Below the pieces are notes generated by a model. That model did no database searches, was not told where the DNA came from, and worked only from the letters and a program-made list of their open reading frames with translations. From the NCBI RefSeq assembly GCF_003600625.1, contig NZ_CP032489.1:4030001-4094000 (forward strand): 64,000 bases of DNA, given 5' to 3'. The stretch comes from Arachidicoccus soli. Its GTDB lineage: Bacteria; Bacteroidota; Bacteroidia; Chitinophagales; Chitinophagaceae. Positions 35,474 to 44,803 of this stretch are shown piece by piece. How positions within the stretch are numbered: the first letter of the stretch is position 1; each line of letters starts with the position of its first letter. A program made the position numbers and the translations under genes.

Positions 35474-35868
35474 AACCTGAAGGATAATCTTCCTATTGTT
35501 GTTTTTATTGAACGACTTTTTCAAAACGGGTGGGCTGTAATTGTCAATGAATGTTTGAAATTCCTTTCAGGGAATTTATCTCACAAGTATAAAATCAAAG
35601 CCCTTGTTTTCAGAAGAATTTACTTGATAACTTTTAAGAAATTGAATTTATTGCGTTTCCTAAAGCTCGGAAAACCATCCTTCTATGGATGGAAGTCACT
35701 GCTAGGCGTTTCTTTGCAAGATAGTACGCTCAATGTACATGCAAAAGTTCGAGTGGTGTGTTATCACAATTCGCTTTTGATGAGTCCTATATAGTCATTA
35801 CCTTTCAGCCACGACTTTTATTTTTGTGGATGCTCCATAAATTTATTTACACAATGAATAATTAAATA
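35474..35868. other. 395-base gap, nothing assignable
   Basis: A weak open frame (TTG start, 35555-35794) has no recognisable pattern and is rich in rare-looking basic residues, so it is not called. A small CCATCC-TTCTAT-GGATGG stem lies near 35680. This is the space between ftsE and the convergent rlpA gene. Confidence 0.4.
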
Positions 35869-36234
35869 TTATTTTGTTTTTTTGTATTTTAACTGCACGG
35901 GTACTACGCCTGCATTGAGCATATCGATACGTTTGGCAGCCTTCCAACTTAAATCAATAATTCTTCCTTTTACAAATGGTCCGCGATCGTTGATCCGGAC
36001 TTTTACAGAGCGTCCATTGGATAGGTTGGTGACTTTCACGCGGGTGCCAAAAGGTAAGGTTTTGCTGGCGGCGGTTAATTTTCTTTTTCTAAAAGTCTCG
36101 CCATTAGCGGTTTTCCGTCCAATAAATTTTCCTGCATAATAAGAAGCTTTGCCGGTTTCTTTTATATAAGTCGCACAAGAAAATAAGGTGATGCAAAGTC
36201 CCAATAATAAAAATATGTAAACTGCTTTGGCCAT
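35869..36234 (-). CDS. rlpA: RlpA-like lipoprotein (septal ring lytic transglycosylase family)
   Basis: A 121-residue lipoprotein with leader ending LFSCA (Cys19) and a double-psi beta-barrel domain: [63 protein letters not shown]. In RlpA the catalytic residues lie within this barrel; the enzyme cleaves stem-less glycan strands in the septum. The SPOR domain of the E. coli protein is absent, giving a shorter form. It lies nine bases after gcvT on the same strand. Confidence 0.88.
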   Translation of the reverse strand: MAKAVYIFLLLGLCITLFSCATYIKETGKASYYAGKFIGRKTANGETFRKRKLTAASKTLPFGTRVKVTNLSNGRSVKVRINDRGPFVKGRIIDLSWKAAKRIDMLNAGVVPVQLKYKKTK

Positions 36235-36243
36235 TTTTAATTA

Positions 36244-37335
36244 TTATTCAAAAGGAATTTTAACCACTTTCGCTTTTATGTTTTTATCACGTATGTTGAT
36301 AAAGATTTCAGTATCAACACTTGCGTTTTCTAAGGTTACATACCCCAATCCGATTGCTTTATTTAATGAAGGGGCTTGCGTGCCACTAGTGACTTTTCCT
36401 ATTTCTTTTCCTTCTGCATCTACAATTTTGTAATCGTGTCGTGGAATACCGCGCTCCAACATTTCGAAGCCAATCAATTTACGCGTAATGCCAGCTGCTT
36501 TTTGTCCAGCCAACTTTTCTTGGGAGGTGAAAGGCGTAGTCTTTTTCAATTTTGTAATCCATCCAAGACCGGCTTCAAGAGGAGATGTTGTATCGTCAAT
36601 ATCATTGCCATATAAACAATAACCCATTTCTAAACGAAGTGTGTCTCTTGCGCCCAAACCACAAGGTTTGATATTTGATGTTTTGCCCGCTTCAAAAATG
36701 GCATCCCATATCTTATTGGCGTCATCATTTTTATCTTCAAAATATATTTCAATACCTCCGGCTCCCGTATATCCTGTTGCACTTATCAAAACATTTTCTA
36801 CGCCAGCAAAAGTATTTTTTTCGAAAGTATAATACTTTAAGTTTTGCAAATTGGTAGTAGTTAATGCTTCTAATATTTTACATGCATTCGGGCCCTGTAT
36901 AGCCAATAAACAAGTTTTGTCACTTATATTATGTGCTTCTACATTCGCGGTATTGTGCGCAACAATCCAGTTCCAGTCTTTCTCAATATTGGAAGCATTT
37001 ACCACCAGCATATATGTTTGGTTCTGCTCAATACAATAAATCAACAAGTCATCGATAATGCCGCCATTATTATTGGTAAGACAACTGTATTGGGCTTGTC
37101 CGTTGACCAGCTTTGAAGCATCGTTAGAAGTAACGCGTTGAATCAAGTCTAAAGCGTTTTCTCCCTTCAAAATAAATTCACCCATGTGGCTTACGTCAAA
37201 TATGCCAGCATTGTTGCGCACCGCAAAGTGTTCATCATTGATGCCTGTATAACTGATAGGCATGTTGTATCCGGCAAATTCTGCCATTTTCGCGCCAAGC
37301 GCCAGATGTTTTTCTGTAAAAGGAGTGTTTTTCAT
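36244..37335 (-). CDS. gcvT: Aminomethyltransferase (glycine cleavage T protein)
   Basis: A 363-residue T protein that moves the methylene carbon from the aminomethyl-lipoyl H protein to tetrahydrofolate. The family start [28 protein letters not shown], the [16 protein letters not shown] block, [14 protein letters not shown] and [19 protein letters not shown] are all clear. The ATG at 37335 matches the family start; the ATG at 37350 adds five residues. gcvH and gcvP are not in the window, and no glycine riboswitch is visible before it. Confidence 0.96.
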   Translation of the reverse strand: MKNTPFTEKHLALGAKMAEFAGYNMPISYTGINDEHFAVRNNAGIFDVSHMGEFILKGENALDLIQRVTSNDASKLVNGQAQYSCLTNNNGGIIDDLLIYCIEQNQTYMLVVNASNIEKDWNWIVAHNTANVEAHNISDKTCLLAIQGPNACKILEALTTTNLQNLKYYTFEKNTFAGVENVLISATGYTGAGGIEIYFEDKNDDANKIWDAIFEAGKTSNIKPCGLGARDTLRLEMGYCLYGNDIDDTTSPLEAGLGWITKLKKTTPFTSQEKLAGQKAAGITRKLIGFEMLERGIPRHDYKIVDAEGKEIGKVTSGTQAPSLNKAIGLGYVTLENASVDTEIFINIRDKNIKAKVVKIPFE

Positions 37336-37363
37336 TATTGATACTTGCATTAAAATTTGTGTG

Positions 37364-37395
37364 CAAAAGTAACGAATGTTAGGTTATAACTCAAA
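37364..37395 (-). promoter_or_regulatory. Promoter of gcvT
   Basis: Minus strand: TTTG at 37395-37392, 20 bases, then TACTTTTG at 37371-37364, a full match to TTTG-N19/20-TAnnTTTG, 28 bases before the start codon. Confidence 0.6.
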
Positions 37396-37487
37396 TTATA
37401 TAAGACTTGCTATTAATGAAAAGAACTTTATATTTTTCAGCTTAAAATTGCTCGGATTGAGGAATAAAATTTCTTTTATAAATGGAA

Positions 37488-38468
37488 TTAACCTAACAAT
37501 TTTACTGCATCTTTTGCAAAATAAGTAGCAATTAAATCCGCACCAGCCCGCTTAATGGATGTGAGAGATTCCAGGATTAGTTTATCTTCATCCAACCAAC
37601 CCATTTTCGCGGCAGCTTTAATCATGGCATATTCTCCGCTCACATGATAGGCGCTTACCGGGATTGTAACAGCGTTTTTTACCTCTCGGATAATGTCTAG
37701 ATATGCCATTGCAGGTTTCACCATTACAATATCTGCACCTTGTTCCACGTCTTGCAGTGTTTCATTGATGGCTTCTATTCGATTGGCATAGTTCATTTGA
37801 TAAGTTTTCTTGTCGCCAAAACCGGGTGCGCTATCCAATGCATCACGAAAAGGACCATAAAAACAACTTGCATATTTAGCGCTGTAACTCATAATGCCTA
37901 CATTGGAAAAGTTATTCTCTTCCAAAGCCTTGCGGAATGCACCAATGCGACCATCCATCATATCGCTGGGTGCAATAAAGTCTGCACCTGCTTCGGCATG
38001 AGAAAGGCTCATTAATGTAAGCGCATCTACAGTTTCATCATTTAAGATATAACCGGATGCTATATCCACAATGCCGTCATGACCATATTCTGAATATGGA
38101 TCTAAGGCAACATCTGTCATAACCACCATTTCCGGAACGGCATCTTTAATGGCGCTGATGCTGCGTTGCATTAAGCCGTTTTTATTCCAACTTTCTTTGC
38201 CGGTATTATCTTTTACCTTGTCGTCGCATTTTACAAAAAGCAAAACAGATTTAATGCCCATCTTCCACAACTCTTTTACTTCTTTTACGGTATTGTCTAA
38301 TGAGTATCGAAAATAACCGGGCATGGAAGGAATTTCATATTTTATATTTTCGCCTTCGTCGATAAAAATGGGCAATATAAAGTCATTAGGGGTTAAAACC
38401 GTTTCGGCTACTAAACTTCTGATAGCAGCGCTACGGCGTGTGATACGGTTTCTTCTTTGTAAGAACAT
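37488..38468 (-). CDS. hemB: Delta-aminolevulinic acid dehydratase (porphobilinogen synthase)
   Basis: A 326-residue enzyme joining two 5-aminolevulinates into porphobilinogen. The active-site lysines sit in SYSAKYASCFYGPF near residue 200 and DIVMVKPAMAYLDI near 250. The segment that holds three zinc Cys in animal and E. coli type enzymes reads DVALDPYSEYGHDGI, with no Cys, so this is the zinc-independent, magnesium-type form known from pseudomonads and plants. It ends the haem cluster, 194 bases after hemF. Confidence 0.97.
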   Translation of the reverse strand: MFLQRRNRITRRSAAIRSLVAETVLTPNDFILPIFIDEGENIKYEIPSMPGYFRYSLDNTVKEVKELWKMGIKSVLLFVKCDDKVKDNTGKESWNKNGLMQRSISAIKDAVPEMVVMTDVALDPYSEYGHDGIVDIASGYILNDETVDALTLMSLSHAEAGADFIAPSDMMDGRIGAFRKALEENNFSNVGIMSYSAKYASCFYGPFRDALDSAPGFGDKKTYQMNYANRIEAINETLQDVEQGADIVMVKPAMAYLDIIREVKNAVTIPVSAYHVSGEYAMIKAAAKMGWLDEDKLILESLTSIKRAGADLIATYFAKDAVKLLG

Positions 38469-38662
38469 TTTATTTATGATTTGTAATCTCAGATGTAAGG
38501 TCTCTGAAATGATTGGTTAAAAATAATGTTTCTTTCTTTTTAGAAACGATTTTATAATGTGAAAAAAGCGGAAGTCAAACCAGTGTTACTTCAATTATTA
38601 GCTGCTTTAAACAGGTCTGCAATTCAGTTCTATTCCACTGTCAAAAGTAGAAAAATCTTAGA

Positions 38663-39604
38663 TTATATCCATTCTCTTGGATGCTTGCATGCTTCCAACA
38701 ACTTTGCTTCCTCACTTTCTTCTTTTGGTTGATAGTTATAATCGAAACGAACGGTCGGCGGTAAACTCATCAAAATACTTTCGGTACGACCATTGGTTTT
38801 TAACCCAAACAAAGTACCTCGGTCGTGAATTAAATTAAATTCTACATATCGACCTCTCCTTATCTCTTGCCAATACTTATTCTCTGGTGCAAAAGGATAT
38901 GATTTTCTTTTTTCAACAATGGGTAAATAAGCGTTTAAAAAACTATTGCCATTGGCCTGTTGAAATTGAAAAAGTTGCTCCAAGTCCATATCTGGAGAAG
39001 GTTTCAGGTGATCGTAAAAAACACCGCCGATACCACGCATTTCATTCTCGCGATGTACGTTGGTAAAATATTCATCGCACCATTTTTTGTATTTTGGATA
39101 TAAATCTTCTCCAAAAGGTTGCATGGCATTTTTAAATGTTTGATGAAAATGAACTGCATCTTCTTCAAACAAATAATAAGGCGTAAGGTCTGAGCCGCCA
39201 CCAAACCATTGGTCAATCACATTGTCATTTTCGTCATACAACTCAAAATAACGCCAGTTGGCATGCACAGTTGGTACAAATGGATTGAAAGGATGAATGA
39301 CTAAACTCAACCCACAAGCAAACCATTTTTCTCCATCGAGCCCCAATTGTTTGCGCATTTTATCCGAAACTTTTCCATAAACAACAGAACTGTTTACGCC
39401 ACCTTTTTCAAACACTTCACCATTAGTGATTACCCGGGTTTTTCCTCCACCCCCGCGACCTTCAGCGCGCTCCCAATCATCGGTGATGAAATGAGCCTTG
39501 CCATCTATTTTTTCAAGACCCGCACAAATCTCTTGTTGAAGGTTTAAAATATATTCAATCCAACATTCACGAAAGGCGTGCGTTTCTGTTTTATAAATAC
39601 TCAT
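38663..39604 (-). CDS. hemF: Oxygen-dependent coproporphyrinogen-III oxidase
   Basis: A 313-residue enzyme that decarboxylates two propionates of coproporphyrinogen III with oxygen. Family blocks are DWERAEGRGGGGKTRVITNG, HANWRYFEL, WFGGGSDLTPYYLFEEDAVHFHQTFK, RGIGGVFYDHL and RRGRYVEFNLIHDRGTLFGLKTNGRTESILMSLPP. Presence of HemF points to an aerobic protoporphyrin route. It follows the AbiEii-type gene by 12 bases, so it is probably transcribed with it from hemA. Confidence 0.97.
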   Translation of the reverse strand: MSIYKTETHAFRECWIEYILNLQQEICAGLEKIDGKAHFITDDWERAEGRGGGGKTRVITNGEVFEKGGVNSSVVYGKVSDKMRKQLGLDGEKWFACGLSLVIHPFNPFVPTVHANWRYFELYDENDNVIDQWFGGGSDLTPYYLFEEDAVHFHQTFKNAMQPFGEDLYPKYKKWCDEYFTNVHRENEMRGIGGVFYDHLKPSPDMDLEQLFQFQQANGNSFLNAYLPIVEKRKSYPFAPENKYWQEIRRGRYVEFNLIHDRGTLFGLKTNGRTESILMSLPPTVRFDYNYQPKEESEEAKLLEACKHPREWI

Positions 39605-39616
39605 TTTTATTTATAT

Positions 39617-40243
39617 TTAAGAAAGGAAATCCCTTACCTCTTTTTGAATATTTTCTTTTACACTTTCCCAAGTTTGATTTTTTAGACTCACAGGACTTTC
39701 ACTTTCTTCGGCATCTTCAAAATAGCTGATAGCTTGCGGAATAGTTATGAGTAGGTTTTGAGAAGGGAATTTTTGTTGGTGAAATTTAATTGCATCATTT
39801 AATTCAAAATGATTTAATAATTCGTCCAAGTCGTAAAAATCTTTCTTTTTCCCTCTGCCCAATATTGCATTAATTTTCATTGCGAGGATATCTTCTGCGC
39901 TATAAAACCTAATATTGTCAATCGTTTCGGGTACTTTAATTATTGGATGCGGATAATATACAATATCTACTTTAATGTTTTCAATAAAGCAAAATATGCC
40001 CCATTTGGTAGTTTGACTTTCTACTGCCAATTGGTGGGAAAACTCCTTTTCTAGAGCATTGATTATAATAGAATGGTCGAACTTCTCGTTACTAAAAAAA
40101 CCTAAGTCTATTGAAATTCTGTGACCATATTTTAAGGTTAAAGCGGTTCCGCCTACAAGGTAAAATTTTTGTAGTTTCTTCATCCTCATTACTCTCCTTA
40201 ATACGGATAAAGTTTTGGGTTCAACTGTCTGTGCATGTAGCAT
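39617..40243 (-). CDS. AbiEii/AbiGii-type nucleotidyltransferase (toxin candidate)
   Basis: A 208-residue protein with the DNA-polymerase-beta-like toxin fold of AbiEii: FYLVGGTALTLKYGHRISIDLGFFS near residues 27-51 and FYSAEDILAMKINAILGRGKKKDFYDLDELL near 133-163. AbiEii proteins are toxins of type IV TA or phage-abortive systems. The usual motif is R-x-S-x-D-x-D-F; here the second Asp is Gly (IDLGFF), which may lower metal binding. It overlaps the upstream 101-residue gene by 46 bases, so the pair is coupled, and it sits inside the haem cluster between hemE and hemF. Confidence 0.8.
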   Translation of the reverse strand: MLHAQTVEPKTLSVLRRVMRMKKLQKFYLVGGTALTLKYGHRISIDLGFFSNEKFDHSIIINALEKEFSHQLAVESQTTKWGIFCFIENIKVDIVYYPHPIIKVPETIDNIRFYSAEDILAMKINAILGRGKKKDFYDLDELLNHFELNDAIKFHQQKFPSQNLLITIPQAISYFEDAEESESPVSLKNQTWESVKENIQKEVRDFLS

Positions 40244-40503
40244 AAAAAATGGTTAATAGGCTCATCAATAATTGCAGATGCCAAATATATCCTTCTTTCG
40301 GGTAAATATTTCGCCTTCAGCAATACCTCTTTCACTTTTTTGTCGCCATAATAACGTCTGCATTGGCGAATATCTTCAACATCGCCTCGTTCAAAAACAC
40401 GCTCGATTATAAAGCCGGCTTTCTTATCATAATCAAGCTTATCAAAAGCGACATCCCAAAAAATACGCGGATGCAAAATTGGTTTATCCTTTATGTTGTT
40501 CAT
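40198..40503 (-). CDS. DUF6922-like small protein, partner of the AbiEii-type gene
   Basis: A 101-residue protein: LHPRIFWDVAFDKLDYDKKAGFIIERVFERGDVEDIRQCRRYYGDKKVKEVLLKAKYLPERRI. It resembles a small Bacteroidota family found directly before AbiEii-type nucleotidyltransferases, where it may act as the antitoxin. I name DUF6922 from memory with moderate confidence. It starts 29 bases after hemE, and its 3' end overlaps the next gene by 46 bases. Confidence 0.7.
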   Translation of the reverse strand: MNNIKDKPILHPRIFWDVAFDKLDYDKKAGFIIERVFERGDVEDIRQCRRYYGDKKVKEVLLKAKYLPERRIYLASAIIDEPINHFLCYMHRQLNPKLYPY

Positions 40504-40532
40504 AGTATAAAGGTAAGCTTCTTAAGCTATTT

Positions 40533-41576
40533 TTAATTAAATGAAAACTCTTTTACTGTATCTACAAAGACTCTTGCATGATCTACTGCAACATTGGGTA
40601 GAATGCCGTGTCCAAGATTGGCAATATGTCTATTTGGGCCAAATGCACGCAACATTTTTGTTACCTCTTTTTTTATTTCAGGAATAGGAGAAAGTAATTT
40701 GGCCGGATCAAAATTTCCTTGCAAGGTGATATTGTCTCCAGCAAATTTGCGCGCCATTTCCGGCTCAATACACCAATCAATTCCCAAGCCATTTGCACCG
40801 GTTTGAGCCATTTCACCTAAAGAGTGCCAGGCGCCTTTTGCAAAAACAATCACGGGAACCTCGTCTTTAAGAGCCGCAACAATTTGTCGAATATATTGTA
40901 AAGAGAAAATCTCAAAATCTTGTTTACTCCAAAGCCCACCCCAACTATCGAATATCTGTACCGTGTCTGCTCCGGCTGCAACCTGTGCTTTTAAATAAGC
41001 AATCGTTGTATCGGTGATCATTTGCAAAAGCTGATGTGCTAACGGTGGATTTTGGTAACAAAATGCTTTGGCTTCATCAAAAGTTTTGGAACCCTTTCCT
41101 TGCACCATATAGCAAAGCAAAGTCCAGGGAGCACCGGCAAAGCCAATTAATGGCACACGACCATTTAATTCTTGTTTTATTAATTTTATCGCATCAAAAA
41201 CATAGCCTAAAGTTTCCTCTACATTTGGAACCCGCACCCTGTTTAAATCTACATCTGTTTTTATTGGATTGGGCAATAGGGGTCCTTGTTTTTCTATCAA
41301 CTGCACTTCTAAGCCCATTGCTTGTGGCACGACTAAAATATCGGAAAACAAAATTGCTGCATCTACACCTATAATATCCACCGGTTGTAAAGTGATTTCA
41401 CATGCCAACTCGGGAGTTTGACATCTTTCGAAGAAGGAATATTTTTCACGTATTTTAATGTATTCCGGCAAATACCTACCCGCTTGTCGCATCATCCATA
41501 CGGGTGTGCGTTTGGTGTTTTCACCACGAAGAGCTTTTAAAAAGAGGTCGTTTTTTATATTACTGTCTTGTTTCAT
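40533..41576 (-). CDS. hemE: Uroporphyrinogen decarboxylase
   Basis: A 347-residue enzyme that decarboxylates the four acetate side chains of uroporphyrinogen III. The start [31 protein letters not shown] carries the invariant [53 protein letters not shown] and the [13 protein letters not shown] end are all present. The start codon overlaps the hemD stop by one base, so the two are coupled. Confidence 0.98.
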   Translation of the reverse strand: MKQDSNIKNDLFLKALRGENTKRTPVWMMRQAGRYLPEYIKIREKYSFFERCQTPELACEITLQPVDIIGVDAAILFSDILVVPQAMGLEVQLIEKQGPLLPNPIKTDVDLNRVRVPNVEETLGYVFDAIKLIKQELNGRVPLIGFAGAPWTLLCYMVQGKGSKTFDEAKAFCYQNPPLAHQLLQMITDTTIAYLKAQVAAGADTVQIFDSWGGLWSKQDFEIFSLQYIRQIVAALKDEVPVIVFAKGAWHSLGEMAQTGANGLGIDWCIEPEMARKFAGDNITLQGNFDPAKLLSPIPEIKKEVTKMLRAFGPNRHIANLGHGILPNVAVDHARVFVDTVKEFSFN

Positions 41577-42289
41577 TAATCGGATAGTTGATTTTTAAAA
41601 TAATGTTGTTTTACCAAATTTATTAATTGCTTTGCGCTAGGGAAAGTACTGGTAATAATTTCATTTTTAGAGAATTCTTTTAAGGCCTTTGTAGTTGTTT
41701 CTCCAATAGAAAAAAGCGCTGTTTTTTCTGAAACATTGTTTAAAGAAAAGAAACTGTTTACTGCTGTTGGGCTAAAAAATAGAATTCCGTCGAAGCTTCT
41801 TTTTAGTTTTTGGGGGGTTAGAACCGTTTGATAAACCACCAACTCTGTTAATTGAATTCCTTTATTCAGCAAAGAAGTAGGCATTGTATTCATTCTTTTA
41901 TCGCCGCAAAAAAAAAGGCATTCTTTTATGTAGTTATGAGCTATTATTTTTTCTGCCAATAAAGCCCCGTTCTCTGCAGTATCAAGGATAGTTGAGGAAG
42001 GAACATATTTAACTAATTCTTCCATTGTTTTTCCAGAAATACAATAAAAAGTCCAGTTTGGAGTGGATTCAATTTTTGAAAAAACGGCTTTTACAGCATT
42101 TGCGCTAGTAAAAATTACTGCGATATTTAGTTTCGAAAACTTATCTATTTCTTCTGTAATGAGATTACTTTCAAGAGGAATAGTTTTAATAAATTCAATT
42201 GAAGTTATTGCTATATCATTGGCTTTTGCTGAATTGACTAATTCAAAATCGAGCGGACGTGTAGATAATATTTCAATTTCTTTTTTCAA
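41576..42289 (-). CDS. hemD: Uroporphyrinogen-III synthase
   Basis: A 237-residue protein that cyclises hydroxymethylbilane with ring-D inversion. HemD is poorly conserved; the support is the place between hemC and hemE, the length, and family-like segments [14 protein letters not shown] near residue 53-66, LVVYQTVLT near 148, and the end block [14 protein letters not shown] then [11 protein letters not shown]. It starts 18 bases after hemC. Confidence 0.9.
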   Translation of the reverse strand: MKKEIEILSTRPLDFELVNSAKANDIAITSIEFIKTIPLESNLITEEIDKFSKLNIAVIFTSANAVKAVFSKIESTPNWTFYCISGKTMEELVKYVPSSTILDTAENGALLAEKIIAHNYIKECLFFCGDKRMNTMPTSLLNKGIQLTELVVYQTVLTPQKLKRSFDGILFFSPTAVNSFFSLNNVSEKTALFSIGETTTKALKEFSKNEIITSTFPSAKQLINLVKQHYFKNQLSD

Positions 42290-42306
42290 TTATTTGTAAG
42301 TACTAA

Positions 42307-43254
42307 TTAGAGGGACTTTCTTATGTCTTCAACAATTTTCATCGCGCCATTTTGTAGCAATTCATTCGCTGCCGAAACCCCCAAGTCGTCCATATTTGAG
42401 AGAGAGACCCTTTTTTCAATCTCTAACATTTCTTTTCCATCTAAAGACAAAATATTCCCTTTGAAAACCATATGAGTGTCTTTGATTTCAGCTAAGGCAC
42501 TTATGGGAGTGGAACATCCGCCCATTAATGTTTTCAGAAAGTCGCGCTCTATTTTTACACAAGCAGCAGTTTCCTGATGATTTAATAGCGTTATTTTTTC
42601 AAAACAATCTTTATCTTCTGTCTTGCAAACAACCATAATAGCCCCTTGTGCCGGTGCTGGTAACATCCAATCTATTTCTACAGCATTCTCAGGCCGTTCT
42701 CCAATTCTTTCTAAACCTGCTGCTGCGAAAATGGCCGCATCCCAATGATTATCGTGCAGTTTCTTCATTCGCGTTTGCACATTGCCACGTAAATTCTCAA
42801 TTGTTAAACCTGGAAAACGGTGAAGCAGCTGAGCTTTTCGTCTTACCGAACCTGTAGCAACGATCCCTTGCAAGGTTTTTCGCTCATCAATATTTGAAGT
42901 AAAATAGCTTTTATAAATACGATTTTCTTTATAAACAAATAAGTCTTTATAATTGGCTCTTTCTAATACCGCTGCTTGTTGAATTCCCTGCGCCAATTGA
43001 GTGGGAACATCTTTCATGGAATGCACAGCAATATCAATTTTATTACTTAACAAATAAGCATCTAATGTCTTTGTAAAAACGCCTTGAACTCCCATTGCGT
43101 AAAGTGGTGTTACTAAATCTAAATCTCCTTCGCTTTTTACAGGTATTAAATCAGAATAGAAGCCCTTTATTGTCAATAAATCTTGAACCTTTTTTGCTTG
43201 CCAAAGTGCAAGTTTGCTGTCGCGTGTACCAATTCTTAAAATTCGCTCTGTCAT
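42307..43254 (-). CDS. hemC: Hydroxymethylbilane synthase (porphobilinogen deaminase)
   Basis: A 315-residue enzyme polymerising four porphobilinogens. The start MTERILRIGTRDSKLALWQAKKV is the family N-terminus, so ATG 43254 is chosen over an upstream frame extension overlapping hemA. DIAVHSMKDVPTQ, the LRGNVQTRMKKL and GLERIG blocks, and MGGCSTPISALAEI with the dipyrromethane-cofactor Cys are present. It starts two bases after the hemA stop. Confidence 0.97.
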   Translation of the reverse strand: MTERILRIGTRDSKLALWQAKKVQDLLTIKGFYSDLIPVKSEGDLDLVTPLYAMGVQGVFTKTLDAYLLSNKIDIAVHSMKDVPTQLAQGIQQAAVLERANYKDLFVYKENRIYKSYFTSNIDERKTLQGIVATGSVRRKAQLLHRFPGLTIENLRGNVQTRMKKLHDNHWDAAIFAAAGLERIGERPENAVEIDWMLPAPAQGAIMVVCKTEDKDCFEKITLLNHQETAACVKIERDFLKTLMGGCSTPISALAEIKDTHMVFKGNILSLDGKEMLEIEKRVSLSNMDDLGVSAANELLQNGAMKIVEDIRKSL

Positions 43255-43256
43255 TT

Positions 43257-44486
43257 TTATTGCTTTATGGGGTGGTGTGCAATAAAATCGTGCAGCGTTT
43301 CGATATAAGAACAACCAACCGTTTGTTGTTGGCTACGTAGTTTTACCGCTAATTGTTTTACCGCTTTTTGCACGGCTACTGCTTGTTGCTCTTCAGTAGC
43401 TAAGGTTTCGGGCTGTAACGATTGAAACCAAGGGCAAAGGTTAATATCGGTTAAAGTTTTTTTGGCAGCGCGAATAATTGGAGCATTTTTGCGCATTTTG
43501 TACCAATCATAAAACTCATCCATATATTCTTTAATGATACTTTTCACTTTAGGAATTTCACATTCTCGCATTTTCAGCGTTTCGTCATTCATTTTAGAAA
43601 GATCGTCAACATTGACCAATATTTTGTTGGATAAAGTTTTCAGGTTTGTATGGATGTTGCTTGGAATGGACAGGTCAAGAAGAATTTTTCTCGAATCTTT
43701 ATCAAAATCCTCTTTTGAAAGAATGGGTTCCGGTGCGTTGGTTGCGACAATAATAATGTCTGCTTTTTTTACTTCTTCTTTATAAGTGCTAAAAGCAGCA
43801 AATTTTACGCCTAGTTCCTGTGCGATTTCTTCTGCTTTTTCATCACTTCTATTTAATAATGTGATATCGGTAAAGCCTAAATAATCAATAAGATTTTTAC
43901 AAGTATTTTTTCCTATTTTACCCGTACCAATAAGAGCCACTTTTTGAGATGGGGCATAATGGCGGTGTAAGCGTAAAAATTGAATAGCGGCAAATGCTAC
44001 CGAAACGGTTCCGCCACTAAAAAATGTTTTATTTTTGATGGCCTTGGAAGATTCAAATACTGTATTTGAAAGACGTTCTGTAAAAGCGCCTAAACTGCCG
44101 TTCTGTTTTGCAAATTTTATAGCGTTTTTTAATTGACCCACAATTTCATAATCACCTAATATTTGTGAATCTAAACCGGAAGCAACGGAAAATAGATGTT
44201 CAACAGCATCTTTGCCTTGCTTTATATAGCATAGATCTTCAAATATTTCCAGATTGCCCTTGGTTTCACTACAAAGCAAATTACTTAGTTCTTTTGCAGA
44301 AGACGCAATGCCATATATTTCAGTACGATTGCAAGTAGAGAGTACAAAAACATTTTTAATATTTTGCTGAGCAGATTTTTGTAATAGAGATAAGTATTGT
44401 GTTTCGTTTAAAGCAAATTTACCCCGAATGGTTACATCTGTCTTTTTATAGTTGATACCTGCTATATGAAACTGTTGAATTTCCAT
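43257..44486 (-). CDS. hemA: Glutamyl-tRNA reductase
   Basis: About 409 residues; reduces Glu-tRNA-Glu to glutamate-1-semialdehyde, the first step of the C5 haem pathway. The catalytic Cys lies in LSTCNRTEIYG near residue 50; GLDSQILGDYEIVGQLKNA is the substrate block, FFSGGTVSVAFAA and VALIGTGKIGKNTCKNL the NADPH-binding fold, and a C-terminal helical dimerisation arm follows. An ATG at 44510 would add eight residues. It leads the hemA-C-D-E operon; HemL, its partner, lies at 20293. Confidence 0.96.
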   Translation of the reverse strand: MEIQQFHIAGINYKKTDVTIRGKFALNETQYLSLLQKSAQQNIKNVFVLSTCNRTEIYGIASSAKELSNLLCSETKGNLEIFEDLCYIKQGKDAVEHLFSVASGLDSQILGDYEIVGQLKNAIKFAKQNGSLGAFTERLSNTVFESSKAIKNKTFFSGGTVSVAFAAIQFLRLHRHYAPSQKVALIGTGKIGKNTCKNLIDYLGFTDITLLNRSDEKAEEIAQELGVKFAAFSTYKEEVKKADIIIVATNAPEPILSKEDFDKDSRKILLDLSIPSNIHTNLKTLSNKILVNVDDLSKMNDETLKMRECEIPKVKSIIKEYMDEFYDWYKMRKNAPIIRAAKKTLTDINLCPWFQSLQPETLATEEQQAVAVQKAVKQLAVKLRSQQQTVGCSYIETLHDFIAHHPIKQ

Positions 44487-44564
44487 TTTATTTTCTGCCG
44501 CCGTTATCATTTGTGGTGATTTCTTTTATGTACGGCTTTTGTTGCTTTCTGGTTTGTGCAGGTG

Positions 44565-44572
44565 CAAAGTTA
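44565..44572 (-). promoter_or_regulatory. Minus-7 element of the hemA operon
   Basis: TAACTTTG on the minus strand matches TAnnTTTG, 55-79 bases before the possible hemA starts. The nearest TTTG upstream is 15 bases away, shorter than usual. Confidence 0.45.
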
Positions 44573-44803
44573 CTTGGCAAACTTTGTCAAAAAAAATTGA
44601 ATTAGTCATACAAATGTCATGTTTAAGCTTTTTGGAGGCTTTTGATAAATTCCCCGTCTCTATTTTTAAATAAAACAACTATTTAAGATTTTGTAAACAA
44701 ATTTCTAAAGAAAAACACAATACTTATTGTTTTTTACGATAAGTTTTCTTTACTTTGAATAATTAAATATTAAATAACTGTTCTTTTGTTAAATTTTTTT
44801 TAA

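Noticed and set aside
35555-35794. 79-residue frame after ftsE
   Set aside because: TTG start, no recognisable domain, and composition unlike its neighbours; possibly a relic but not supportable.
37336-37487. Possible glycine riboswitch before gcvT
   Set aside because: The space holds a standard promoter and about 30 bases of leader; too short and without the aptamer pattern.
41036-41374. 112-residue plus-strand frame over hemE
   Set aside because: Antisense to a well supported gene.
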